From contig CM038728.1 in the NCBI GenBank assembly GCA_021613375.1, positions 33,582,407 to 33,646,406 of the forward strand: 64,000 bases of DNA. The letters run 5' to 3'. This document shows, one piece after another, positions 33,445-44,109 of the stretch. The first letter of the stretch is position 1; each line of letters opens with the position of its first letter. The notes under the pieces were generated by a model that had not been told where the DNA came from, searched no databases, and saw only the letters and a program-made list of their open reading frames with translations. The stretch is from Megaleporinus macrocephalus. Its lineage: Eukaryota; Chordata; Actinopteri; Characiformes; Anostomidae. The position numbers were made by a program, and so were the translations under genes.

Positions 33445-34045
33445 TTGAGAGATAGAGAGGGAGAGCAAAATAGAAAGAGAGAGAGAAAAAGAAATACAGA
33501 GAGAGGGACAAAGAGAGTAAAATAGAAATAGAAAGAGAGTGAAGAGAGAGAGAGAGTGATAGAGAGTGAGAGTGAAGAGAGAAAGAGTCAATAGAGAGAG
33601 TGAGAGTGAGAGAGAGAGAGAGTGAGGAGAGAAGAAGAGAGAAAGTGAAGAGAGTGAAGAGAGAGAGAGAGTGAAGAGAGTGAAGAGAGAGAGAGTGAAG
33701 AGAGTGAAGAGAGAGAGAGTGAAGAGAGAGAGAGAGTGAGAGTGAAGAGAGAGAGAGTCAATAGAGAGAGTGAGAATGAAGAGAGAGAGAGAGAGAGTGA
33801 GGAGAGAAGAAGAGAGAAAGTGAAGAGAGTGAAGAGAGAGAGAGTGAAGAGAGTGAAGAGAGAGAGAGTCAATAGAGAGAGTGAAGAGAGTGAAGAGAGA
33901 GAGTGAGAGTGAAGAGAGAGAGAGAGTGAAGAGAGTGAAGAGAGAGAGAGTGAGAGTGAAGAGAGAGAGAGAGTGAGAGTGAAGAGAGAGAGAGAGTGAG
34001 AGTGAAGTTAGAGAGAGAGTGAGAGTGAAGAGAGAGAGAGAGTGA
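33291..34045. repeat. GA-rich simple-sequence block with a TA run
   Basis: Purine-rich tract of about 750 bases; the later part is built from GTGAAGAGAGAGAGA units that recur at multiples of 2 and at about 12-24 base spacing. A (TA)n run is embedded at about 33391-33424. Ser/Leu-rich minus-strand frames (94-113 codons) are artefacts. Confidence 0.95.
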
Positions 34046-34410
34046 GCGGGGGATGTTGGTTGTACTGGAGTCTGAAAGTGAGGGGTTTATTCGGAGCTCG
34101 GATCCAGAACAGCGGAACTAATCAGCGATGATGGAGTCGTAGGCCGAACGCACAGAAACCCTTAAAGCCGGGAAAATGACGGATTTAGTCATTAACCAGC
34201 GCTCAGCCAGCACGTTACAGCCCTGTTTCCACATCCAGGGTGGGATTGTACAGGGTCTGAGGGGGGGGGGGGGGGGGGTGGACAGTCCCTCGCTTTGTTG
34301 AATGAGACTGCTCAGATTAGCTCAGTGACCACGAGAGCCGAGAGAGCGTCCAGATTCATCCTGCAGCCGCCGCCCAGCAGCTCAGCCTGGACCATATATT
34401 CACCTTATAG
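34046..34410. promoter_or_regulatory. Unique GC-balanced block with a G17-like run
   Basis: Unique sequence with GGAACTAATCAGCGATG and GGATTTAGTCATTAACC, a near-pure G run at about 34261-34278, then GCAGCCGCCGCCCAGCAG. Candidate conserved element interrupted by poly(G). Confidence 0.3.
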
Positions 34411-34414
34411 TTCA

Positions 34415-34937
34415 CTACATCACCATACTAACCACTACATCACCGTACTAACCACTACATCACCATACTAACCACTACACCACCGTACTAACCACTACAC
34501 CACCATACTAACCACTACACCACCATACTAACCACTACACCACCATACTAACCACTACACCAACATACTAACCACTACACCACCATACTAACCACTACAC
34601 CACCATACTAACCACTACATCACCATACTAACCACTACACCACCGTACTAACCACTACACCACCATACTTACCACTACACCACCATACTAACCACTACAC
34701 CACCATACTAACCACTACACCACCATACTAACCACTACACCACCATACTAACCACTACACCACCATACTAACCACTACACCACCATACTGACCACTACAC
34801 CACCATACTAACCACTACACCACCATACTGACCACTACACCACCATACTAACCACTACACCACTATACTAACCACTACACCACCGTACTAACCACTACAC
34901 CACCGTACTAACCACTACACCACCGTACTAACCACTA
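34415..34937. repeat. 20-base tandem repeat, about 26 units
   Basis: Unit ACTACACCACCATACTAACC, repeated with an exact 20-base period. Variants are mainly ACATCACC for ACACCACC and GTACTA for ATACTA. Very low divergence points to recent expansion. No stop-free frame of interest. Confidence 0.97.
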
Positions 34938-35603
34938 GCCGCAGAGCTTGTGTCCTCCATCCAGCGACTTCCAACATGTGTATATGTATGTAAACCCAGT
35001 CGATGGCTTATTTATCGACGATCCAGGCTGATCGATTAGTTCCTTCCTCTTTGTAGGCGCTCGTCAGCCGCTGGATCTGATTGCCGGGACGAGTGATGGC
35101 GGCCCGGCGGGAGCGGATGAATCGGAGTGTTTAGTATTCCGAGACGACGGCCGGAGACTCTTTTAATTTGGCGAGAGACAGCGGGTGTATGTCAGCCCCC
35201 CTCCCGCCTCAACCTCTGGCCAGCAGCGTGTGAAGTAATGGCTGTTTAAACGGACACTCGGAATTTTTCCCCTTTTCTTCAGTAGTTGTTGTTTGTTTTC
35301 GCTGCAGATTGGCTGCGGATTGGTCGCGCCTTCCTGTCACTTGGTATTCATTGGAGGCTGTCGAGACGCATTCAGAGCTGCTGGCTTTACTTTTTATCAA
35401 GATAAGCATTCGGGGGGCTTGTGAACGGGTGGGGGGGGGGGGGGGTAGTGGCGTATGTAGACGGAACAGAAAGTGCAAATAAATGAAAAAGTAAAAGAGC
35501 AGCTATTGGTCACTTTTCGCCAACAGCCGCGAGACAAAGACGAGACATAGTGAGTTCTTATCAGACTGTACTATATATCTATAAATACACTACTGTATAA
35601 AAC
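34938..35603. promoter_or_regulatory. Candidate conserved non-coding element
   Basis: Unique sequence with GGCTGATCGATTAGTTCC, GGATGAATCGGAGTG, GGCCCGGCGGGAGCGG and GACTCTTTTAATTTGG. A G run lies at about 35431-35447. Regulatory role inferred. Confidence 0.4.
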
Positions 35604-36852
35604 CTTTATCTGATCAATAAGTGTATGTTCACCAGTAAGAACAGCAGATCTGATTAGAACTGATGTAAATAATCAGAAATACAATACAAAGTAACATGAA
35701 TATGTTATTGTGAGAGAAGTAGATCAGATCTTGATCCAGTTTGAAGAACAAAGTTAGGTTCCAGATTTCTCCTGGACGCCCCAGACATTGTATGAATGTA
35801 TTCAGTTCCTTCAGCAGCAATCTTGGGGTCTGTCTTAAATCCTACTGATCTCCTACATAGGCAGCATTTTACGTCATAGTATGATCTCCCGACATGTAGA
35901 CTGTCCCAATTCTTACATACCTTAAACATGCTTCTACTGAGGAACCTTATTTAGACCTGATTTTAAGAAGCATTGAACTCTTCCTCAGCCGCTAAGACAA
36001 TCCCATGATGCACCGCAGGCTAATCTAGGAGCAGTGAAGTGGTTTTAAAATGTGAGTTATTTTGATTCTCTCTGGAGTTTTAATGAGTTTCTGGTCATAA
36101 AATCACACAGAACAGTATTTTATTATCAACTCTGTAACGAGTCCTTCACCATTTACACTTTATACTCCAGACATTAGCATTTATGCTAGCAGATTTTTAA
36201 GACTCGGGCTATTGTTTTGGATGCCGGCCGGTAGCTTAGCAACCAGCTAAACCAGTGTCGTGCTGCAGTGGGGGGAACAAACCGTGACGCAGTCTCTCTC
36301 TAACTAGAGCGTCTCAGTAATCTGTTTTATGAGGAGAGATGAGGAGAGAACACTGATACTTACACAGCTGCTACCTAGACAGCCTACTTAGACACTCACT
36401 AGGATTTGGGACACACCCTTGATTTAGCTTATATATACTACTGTACAAAACTGTTATGGACTATTTACTCAGTAAAACACTTTATTATTAAATATTAATC
36501 AGTATTAATAGAGTAAGTAGTGTTTTCCATACGTCAGTGTGTTTATTTAACTCTTTCCAAGCTTCTCCTAAACAACCCAGTATTATTATCAGTTCTCATC
36601 TAATACCTGCTTTAACTGCTCAGTACTTCATTAAGATAAATCAAGATTTGCTGCTGAAGGAACTGAACACATTCATACAATGTCTGGGGCGTCCAGGAGA
36701 AATCTGGAACCTAACTTTGTTCTTCAAACTGGATCAAGATCTGATCTACTTCTCTCACAATAACATATTCATGTTACTTTGTATTGTATGTCTGATTATT
36801 TACATCTGTTCCAATCAGATCTGGTGAACACACACTTATTGATCAGATAAAG
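35604..36852. mobile_element. Fold-back element with arms of about 210-220 bases
   Basis: The left arm (35604-35825) and right arm (36642-36852) are inverted copies: CTTTATCTGATCAATAAGTG on the left is the complement of CACTTATTGATCAGATAAAG on the right, and CCTTCAGCAGCAATCTTG matches CAAGATTTGCTGCTGAAGG at the inner ends. The arms are over 90% alike by eye. The 815-base centre is unrelated to the arms and carries a nested repeat-like block (GGCAGCATTTTACGTC ... TAGACAGCCTACTTAGAC). No transposase frame. Probably a non-autonomous DNA transposon. Confidence 0.8.
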
Positions 36853-37687
36853 ACTTATTCCTGCAGTTTAATGACATTTGTAATGGGATGCTCTGGATTC
36901 CCAGCGCGCGTGTAACTTCTTTTCATTTGTGAAGATTTCTGAACACAGATTTCCACAATCAAATTTTGGGCTCCTGGAATCCTGTTAGCCGGTAGCTGAA
37001 TGTGACACAGCCCCGTTTGGTTTTGGTGGAAATAAAGACCAAAATCTGACCCAATGATTCACAAAATCAGGGCCAGATATGCGGAATTCTGACCGGCGCT
37101 CGTTTTAACCTTGTTTTTTTCTTCTTCATGCGGTACATGGTTTCTTTTATCTGCTATACATGGTAGCGAACCCAACACGGTTCCTGCGGAGCTTAAATGC
37201 ATGTTGAAAGCATATTGAATTTCCCTGGATTGCGGGTTTTGGCCCAGGTGATCCGATACGCTTGCATCCTCTCCTTCAAAATAAACGACAGTCAAGGAGG
37301 TGAAAGTGGAGTGATTTAATTTGGGTGGCAGTCGGGTCTTGGGCGGGCGGGGGGGGTTGAAGGGGAGCGGCGGTGACCTCTCCGGGAGAAAATAAAGGAC
37401 GAACGACGCAGAGGTGAAAGCCATAATCTGCGGAATACATATTCAAGAGCTTATCCATAAACATCACCCTTGAGAGAGAGAGAGAAAGAGAGAGAGAGAG
37501 AAAGAGAGTCGGTGCCAGGAATATCAACGCTGGAAACACTTCCGCCTACCTTTTCTCTCGCTTCTCCTCTATATGCGGCACTCCAGCCTACTCTGCGCTC
37601 CCATTCGGAGTGCGGCTGATGCGAAAAAAAGCCTCGGGCCACCTGGGAAAATTATATTAGAGCTATTTATCTGGGTAGTAAGAGTTT
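36853..37687. promoter_or_regulatory. Candidate conserved non-coding element
   Basis: About 830 bases of unique, balanced sequence with AATAAAGACCAAAATC, CCAATGATTCACAAAATC, GCTTAAATGCATGTTG, CCAGGTGATCCGATAC (E-box-like) and GAGTGATTTAATTTGG. A (GA)n tract interrupts at 37471-37509. Minus-strand frames (63-121 codons) have no domain signature. Confidence 0.45.
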
Positions 37688-38470
37688 AACTGCTCTAACG
37701 CTGGAACTGCCGCTTTATTATGCCCACCTACCCTCCACTTGTTGGCCGCACGGATGGAGATTCACATTTACAGACTGTAGCTTCTCTGTTATCCCATTCA
37801 TCAATGGAATGGGACCACCGTAGGACCCAACAGCCGCCCAGCACCTAAACATTATCCAGCTCAGAGCAGCTCTGTGGTCGGAAATTGATCAGGGCTCCAG
37901 GATTCCTAACACTAACTGTGCATCAATAGATGAGTCTCTAACTCAGGGGTCTCTGGGGACCACTAGTGTTTCCCAATTGGGGCAGTTAATGGTGGAATGA
38001 TGGGGGGCTTCTATGCCTACATTGGGAAGGGAGGTCATTGGGAGGAAAGTGCTGGCGGGTCTTTCTAGGTACATTTATTTGATGCATTCGTTTCATTTAA
38101 GTCCTGACTGAAGCTGCATAGACTGATTGAACTGGTTAGAGTCTGAAGTAGTAGAACAGCTACAGCAGCTGTGGCTCAATTTCAATCGCAGTGCAGAAAG
38201 ATCTGCAGAGGTTGTTCAGATTGCAGGCAAATTTGGATCTGCAAGTGATCAGATCAGTTTCGGACGTCCAGACATCACCAGCCTGTCCACATGAGCTGCT
38301 GTGGTACCAGCATTAGTAACTACTCTGCTGTGCTGGTGATGCAGATTTTGAAATTTCAAAAAATTTGGCATAAACATGAGCCACTGGCGCTTTCCTCAAA
38401 TCCCAGCACTCTGGATTTGACTCCGTCATGTTGGAAAAAACTTTGAAATCCGATTTTATTGAAATTTTAT
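37688..38470. repeat. Low-copy duplicated segment, copy A (uninterrupted)
   Basis: Matches 41870-43550 throughout: AACTGCTCTAACGCTGGAAC, GGTCGGAAATTGATCAGGGC, CAGTTAATGGTGGAATGATG, GGTCATTGGGAGG, TGGCTCAATTTCAATC and CCAGCCTGTCCACATG occur in the same order in both. This copy lacks two insertions found in copy B, so it preserves the empty sites. Unknown origin; no coding frame. Confidence 0.85.
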
Positions 38471-38797
38471 TGAGACCTCAGCTGGAAAAATCTAATCGAA
38501 ATCAAATTTAAGGCCAAATTTTTGGATCCGAATTGCAAAAAAAAATAATTGAACTATCAAAAATCAATCTGGATGCAATCTGGATTAGGGCTGGCAGTTG
38601 GAATACAGCCTTAGCGACCTCAGCTCTAACTATACACCTGCAAAGTGTAGGTGAGGGGTTTCCTGTTTTCGGAGGACCAAGTAAGCTTTATTTTTAATTA
38701 ATATAAGCAAAGTAAAGTCAAAAAGGGGTGAGATGGAAAAAAAGAAGAAAAAACATAAAAAAAAAAAAACAAAACAAAAAACAAAACAATACATAAG
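38471..38797. other. AT-rich sequence, no gene seen
   Basis: Unique, with A runs just before a GATA microsatellite. Confidence 0.4.
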
Positions 38798-38800
38798 TAT

Positions 38801-38877
<77 letters not shown>
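38798..38877. repeat. (GATA)n microsatellite
   Basis: About 19 tetranucleotides. Produces Tyr-Leu-Ser-Ile frames on the minus strand, which are artefacts. Confidence 0.97.
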
Positions 38878-38994
38878 AAACAGAGAAAATTGGATAAAGA
38901 AAGAGAGAAATAAAAGAAGTATCTGCCCCATCTGTGTGTATGTATATGTGGGGGGTTTCCAATAAAGTGGCCATAGAGGATGTATATATTGCTA

Positions 38995-39345
38995 CCTTCC
39001 AAAGAAAAACTTTTTTCATTTTTTTGTCAATCTTCATTTTATTATTATTATAATTCATTTTATTATTATTCGAACCCAACAGCTGCTTTTCATATCCTGT
39101 GAAAGTTTCATGATGAGCGGACCAATAGAAATGCTCCAAAACCACCTGAAATAAAACTGCTTTACATTATCTTACATTGAAAGTAATGAATAACTGTCTT
39201 TACTTTCAGTGTAAGTCTATGGAGCCATAATTTTTCATCAGAAAACTTTCACACAACATAAACAGCAGCTGCTGCATTCAAGCGATATGCAAAAACCATA
39301 ACAGAGAAGTTTTTTGTTGGACAGCAATGATATAGTAGTAGTATG
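38995..39345. mobile_element. Two Family-1 MITE copies fused head to head
   Basis: The left half reads in minus orientation (GGACCAATAGAAATGCTCC at 39119-39137, TTACATTGAAAGTAATG), then the right half in plus orientation (CTTTACTTTCAGTGTAAGTC, AAACTTTCACACAACATAAA, CAGCAGCTGCTGCATTCAAG), ending TTGTTGGACAGCAATGATAT. The plus half lacks the TTTCTATTGGTCC core. Same kind of opposed fusion as at 11851-11990. Confidence 0.7.
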
Positions 39346-39350
39346 TATAG

Positions 39351-39726
39351 TAGGGCTGTGTATGGGCAAGAACCTGATGATACAATACGTATCATGATAC
39401 AGCAGTCACGATTTAAGATATCTTATATATTGCGATACTGATATATTGTGATTTTTCAAATCCTACTATTTAAACGCACCACTGTATGAACAGGTTTGTC
39501 AATGCTTACAATAGCACTGCGCCCTTGTGCTGCTTGTTAATGTTGGAGTGAAGCTGAAAATGGATTACAACTCTGCCATCTAGTGGTTAAAGGTTTAAAC
39601 ACAACACACAATAATTCACTGTCTACCAGAATCTGTGTATCGATACTGTGATTTTGAGAATCGATACAGTATCCCTAAACAAAATATCCTGATATTCGAT
39701 ACTTTCGATATTTTCTCACACCCATA
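39351..39726 (+). mobile_element. hAT-like non-autonomous element, copy B
   Basis: Left end TAGGGCTGTGTATGGGC, right end TTTTCTCACACCCATA. Flanking 8-mers ATGTATAG (39343-39350) and ATGTGTAG (39727-39734) match at 7 of 8, consistent with a hAT 8-base target duplication. Interior shared with copy A at 16616-16951 in the opposite orientation. No transposase frame. Confidence 0.82.
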
Positions 39727-39734
39727 ATGTGTAG

Positions 39735-40362
39735 TAGTAAATGTAGTATTACTACAAGCAGCTACTTGTAGTATGAATAGTTGTCTATCGTGTTCACACT
39801 TTGCTGCAATCGCTTCCTTTCAAACTCTGAAGCACCAAATACACTGAATAAGAGAGAGATGTTCATAAAAACCTACAGATTAACTCTTGACGCTGTTCTG
39901 ACGAGCGTGAGCGTCTAGAACCTCCTCTCGAGCTCTCAATCAGGAACCGAACAGGTGTTTAAATGAACCTTTTGCAGTGTTAGAAAATATTTGGAATCGT
40001 GTGGATCAACTACATTATATATTAATGAGTTTTTGACATTTTGTAAAAGCAGTAAGTCACTCGAGGCTGCATGTTTTCACAGTGTTGTCACAGTGATTTC
40101 ACGCCACCTCACGTTGAGGGAAAAACCATGGAAACGCTCGGCCTCTCGAGGCTTGAATACCACTGGATATATAACCAGACACGCAGAAAGACCAGCGAGC
40201 TCGGTCTAGCCAGAGAACAGCATCTTTTGTGGGATGTTATGCCAGTTGTTGTACGTCAACAAATTCTAATTCTTTAAAAATGGAATGTTTATTAGACCGT
40301 CAATAAATATTAATAATAATAGTAATATGATATAATAATAGTAAAATGAAACTAGAAGACTA
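39735..40362. other. Mixed sequence, no gene seen
   Basis: Contains GTAGTAGTAAATGTAGTAT-type tract at 39730-39770 and a balanced segment at 39870-40200. No recognised element. Confidence 0.4.
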
Positions 40363-40860
40363 ACAGATGAGGGCGGGTCAGTATGTCAGTAGATTAGATG
40401 TTTGGGCATCTGCCTAAAAAAAGTAGAGGCAGTTTGGAGGCTGTAGGTTAAATGAAACCATAATTTTGGGGTTTGGCTGAAAATGAATAGGCTCCTATGG
40501 GAGGAATGAGTGATGAATAAACAACAAACTGATGAGTGCGGGTCAGTATGTCAGTAGATTAGATTTTTGGGCATCTGCCTTAAAAGAGTAGAGGCAGTTT
40601 GGAGGCTGTAGGTTAAATGAAACCATAATGTTTGGGTTGGGCCGAAAATGAATGGGATCCTATGGGAGGAACGAGTGATGAATAAACAACAAACAGATGA
40701 GTGTGGATCAGTATGTCTGGTCTGTGGAGTAGAGGTTGAGGACCTGCCCTGGGTGAGTACAGGCAGTTTGGAGGCTGTAGGTTGAATGAAACCATGAGGT
40801 TTCCATGTGACCCGACTATGAATGGGACTCTATGGAGAACAAACTCCAGCTGGAGATGAG
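40363..40860 (+). repeat. 165-base tandem repeat, about 3 units
   Basis: GATGAG(G/T)GCGGGTCAGTATG starts at 40366 and 40531, with a diverged GATGAGTGTGGATCAG at 40696: period 165. Each unit includes GGCATCTGCCT, GGCAGTTTGGAGGCTGTAGG, AATGAAACCAT and GAATGAGTGATGAATAAAC. An inverted relative is at 32425-32835. Confidence 0.88.
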
Positions 40861-40942
40861 CCCAAACCCTAAGACTGAGTGGATCTGACTCTCTGTTGCA
40901 TGTACAGTGTGAGTCAAAAGTCTTAGGACACCCTTTAAATTA

Positions 40943-41279
40943 CATATCTGAATACCCCAGCAAGTAACGGGTGAGGGGGCCTACCTTTTAGGCTATTGGA
41001 TTGGCCGCCATATTGGATTAAGTGCAAGCTTTTCCAATGGGAAGGTGGTCGTGTAGCAGATCAAAGAAGACCAGAACTGTCTCAGAAATCGATTGATGCA
41101 ATCAGATTTGTAATATCTCTTGGGGTTCAAATGTTATCTACACAAAAAGTTGCAACAACAACCACATTGAACAACATGTTCAGTCCCTGGTGCTGAGCTG
41201 CGCCTTCAGATCTATGTTTTAGGACATCACCTAAAAGATAGGCCCCCTCACCCGTTACTTGGTGGGCTATTCAGATACG
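40943..41279. mobile_element. 337-base MITE with about 48-base TIRs and TTA duplication
   Basis: The left end begins CATATCTGAATACCCCAGC and the right end, read in reverse, CGTATCTGAATAGCCCACC; both continue AAGTAACGGGTGAGGGGGCC and TA(C/T)CTTTTAGG. The element is flanked by TTA at 40940-40942 and 41280-41282. A 3-base TTA duplication fits PIF/Harbinger-type elements. The interior, with a 66-codon frame, is not recognisable as transposase. Confidence 0.87.
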
Positions 41280-41283
41280 TTAT

Positions 41284-41869
41284 ATACCCTTTCGTCTCTG
41301 AAACAACTCACCCTATACTTATTCACCTTACCTGAATGTGCAGTTTCACTTACAATCATATACAGTTTTATAACCTTCAGTTTATATGGACAAAAGAGTA
41401 AGAGGTGTGCAGCGATGGTGGGAGGGAAGGGAAAGCATGAAGAAACTCATTACTCCGCTTGAGATTCATCTGAAAGCAAAAAAACAAAGCACTGCAAAGA
41501 CGCCCAACAAAATAGATGACTGGAAAACTGGGGGGGCCGTCATTCATCAGCCACCCTGCTGGTGTCTTTCTGTAAAGCAAACCAGAAAGAAATCACACGT
41601 ACAGCTAAAACCGGGAGATGAAATAGCTGCCAGATGAAGCAGATGTAAATTAGCTAATTGCTTTCCTTAAAAAATTCCTCCCAACTTAATCGAAAAAAAA
41701 ACAACAACGCCTATGTAATCAACCAAGACATGTTTGTTGTTTTTCTTCAGTTTAGCGCTGGAGCTACATGGCTGATGTGACTAACAAGTAACATAAGCCC
41801 ATATAGAATGAAGCTAACGGTTGCCTCAAAGTCATTGACAGGCTTGATTATGTGGTTTCTGGTTCTATA
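41284..41869. other. Unique sequence, possibly conserved in part
   Basis: Balanced at 41390-41660 (AGATGTAAATTAGCTAATTG with two TAAT-type cores at about 41642-41661). Two overlapping frames of 67 and 83 codons on opposite strands; no domain. Confidence 0.3.
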
Positions 41870-41943
41870 AACTGCTCTGACGCTGGAACTGCTGCTTTAT
41901 TATGCCCACCTACCTTCCACTTGTCGGATGGAGATCCATATTT

Positions 41944-42487
41944 CCATCCGTGTGGTAATCCCTTCCTGAGGTAATGACTGTCCTCCTGTTTGTTGAACGC
42001 TGTTGAAGGACTGACCATCAGGACCTCCTCCCCACCATCACCAGCCAGCTCTCCTGTCCATTTGTGTCTACTGCTACACCCTCAGTTACATCACTGTACA
42101 CCATCCAGATGCACCAGCATTGAGATAGGATGGGACTGTTTCAGCTCACGCCCACTTTACATAAAGACTCAGTCAGAGACTGCCTCAGTCAGAGACCGCC
42201 TCAGTCAGAGACTGCCTCTACCTGTGCAGCTTCTAAAGCTTTGCTATCCAGATTTCAAACAGAGACTCTTTTCTTTGGTGTTTAGTTTATTAAACTGTAA
42301 ATACTGTTTGATCAGAGGAGGACGGGTCTCCACTTGTGAGTTTGGTTCCTCCCAAGGTTTCTTCCTCCAGTCTGAGGGAGGTGTTCTTGCTCACTGGGGT
42401 ATATATGGTGTAACTGTCTGTTTTCAAAACTCTGTAAAGCTGCTTTGAGACAACATCATTGTAAAAAGTGCTACACAAATAAACTTG
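41944..42487 (+). mobile_element. LINE/SINE-like retroelement insertion with L2-like tail
   Basis: Absent from the paralogous copy A. Flanked by ATATTT on both sides (41938-41943 and 42488-42493). The 3' part has the fish-typical phrases GGTTCCTCCCAAGGTTTC, AAAGCTGCTTTGAGACAAC and GTGCTACACAAATAAAC, which I associate with L2-like LINE 3' ends. Internally TCAGTCAGAGACTGCC occurs about three times (42168-42215). No open reverse transcriptase frame, so it is a 5'-truncated or SINE-type copy. Confidence 0.72.
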
Positions 42488-42860
42488 ATATTTATAGACT
42501 GTAGCTTCTCAGTTATCCCATCTATCAATGGAATGGGACCATCGTAGGACCCACCAACCGTCCAGAACCAAACCTAGCAGCCCTGTGGTCGGAAATTGAT
42601 CAGGGCTCAAGGATGCTTAACACAAACTTTGCATCAATAGATATGTCTCTAGCTCAGGGGTCTCTGGGGGACCTAGATGGATGTCCCAATGGGAGCAGTT
42701 AATGGTGGAATGATGTGGGACGTCTATGCTTACGTTGAGAAGGGAGGTCATTGGGAGGGAAGTGCTGTCATGTCTTTCTAGGTACATTAAGTTGATGCAC
42801 TCGTTCCATTTGAGTCCTGAATGGAGCTGCATAGACTGACTCAACTGGTTAGAGTCTAAG

Positions 42861-43197
42861 CGCGTACTCACACTAGGCCCGGTTTGCTCGTTCCGTGCCG
42901 GGGCCCGGTTAATTTGCAGCTTTAATCCCCGACTACAACTCAAGTTCATCAAACTGACATCATGTTTGAGTTCCAGCAAAATGAACCAATCACACGAGGC
43001 TCCAAGAGGGCCCGGGCACGGATAGCGCTCACACTAGAAGCGAACCGAGCCCGAGTCCAAGCGAATCGTGCCCGGGCCCACCTCGGTTAACTGGGCCGGG
43101 CCCGGGCACAGTTCGGAGCGATCACACTAGTCAAACGAACCGTGCTTCGGCAGGGAACTGTGCCCGGACCCGGATCACAGAGCCTAGAGTAGGTACG
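42861..43197. mobile_element. GC-rich inverted-repeat element (MITE)
   Basis: Absent from paralogous copy A, where GAGTCTGAAGTAGTAGAAC runs straight through. The left end GCGTACTCACACTAGGCC and the reverse of the right end CGTACCTACTCTAGGC are similar. The interior is rich in GCCCGGGC and repeated CTCACACTAG / GATCACACTAG phrases. GC content contrasts with surroundings. No clean target duplication. Probably a non-autonomous DNA transposon. Confidence 0.7.
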
Positions 43198-43550
43198 TCC
43201 TAAATTAGCAGAACAGCTAAACCGGTTGTGGCTCAATTTCAATCACAGTGCAGTAAGATCTGCAGGGGTTGTTCAGATTGTAGGCAAATTTGGATTTGCA
43301 AGTAATCAGATCAGTTTTGTGTGTCCAGATGTCCCCAGCCTGTCCACATGGTAACTACTATGGCATCAGTAACTACTCTCTGCTATGCTAGTGATGCGGA
43401 GGGATGGAGGTGCATCATCATCTTGCCCTCCAACCAAAAACTCTAGCATCACCACCAATCTTCGGCGCTCTTCTCGAATCCCAGTGCTCTGGCTTTGACT
43501 CAGTCATTGCCTGTTGCGTTGCAGAAAACTTTGCAATCCGATTCGATTGA

Positions 43551-44109
43551 CCGGAGTTTGATACCGGAATACCATGCGGATCCAGAAGCTGCAAAACCGG
43601 AAGGTGATCGATGCTTAACCAGCAACTCGCTGGTGTACAGAACCGAGGGCAAAGCCGGGCCGGGCTGTTTGAAAGTACACGCTGCAAGCTGAGGCTGACG
43701 CTTTGATGTGCTTTGCTCCTTTGACCTTCTTTCAGATCTGCTGATGTTTTCAGCCTGATATTAAGCCCGGACGTTGGACCGCGGCCAGACTCTTTCCTCA
43801 GCAGGCAGCGGGAAAGCGTGCCGGTTGTCAGATGGCCAGCCACGGCGCACGAAATGAATCATCTGTGCTGAAATGTAGCGCTGCATCACTGTACAAATGT
43901 TCATATCACACTGCAGCATACTGTATATCATGCGCTGTCATATGCCCCCCCCCCCCGCCTTGCACGCGTGAACACGTTCACTATTTATACCTCTTTTCCA
44001 TTATGCATATATTTTTCAACTTAATTCACATCTGACGTATTTGCATGCGGCTAATTAGCACTGATGAATATTTTATCCACAGAGCGTGCTAATTTTGTTT
44101 AGCACCATT
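43551..44109. promoter_or_regulatory. Candidate conserved non-coding element with octamer
   Basis: Unique sequence; after a C run at about 43947-43958 it contains CTATTTATACC, a perfect octamer ATTTGCAT (44039-44046), CGGCTAATTAGCAC and GATGAATATTTTATCC. Minus-strand 141-codon frame at 43418-43843 has no domain and spans the duplicated segment boundary. Confidence 0.42.

Larger units (their letters stand above)
41870..43550. repeat. Low-copy duplicated segment, copy B (carries two insertions)
   Basis: Same sequence as 37688-38470 but expanded by a 544-base insertion (41944-42487) and a GC-rich one of about 337 bases (42861-43197). After removing both, the remaining length (about 790) equals copy A. 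The end of the match is near GAAAACTTTGCAATCCG at 43526. Confidence 0.85.

Noticed and set aside
34415..34937. CRISPR-like regular array
   Set aside because: Repeat units are contiguous 20-mers without unique spacers, and the DNA is vertebrate-like. The same holds for the 41- and 101-base arrays.
35629..36827. Similar peptides on opposite strands (63 and 96 codons)
   Set aside because: The similarity arises because the two arms of the fold-back element are inverted copies. No stop-free conserved frame extends beyond the arms.
40996..41196. 66-codon frame as transposase remnant
   Set aside because: It lies inside the 337-base MITE, but I cannot match it to any transposase. It is too short to support a call.
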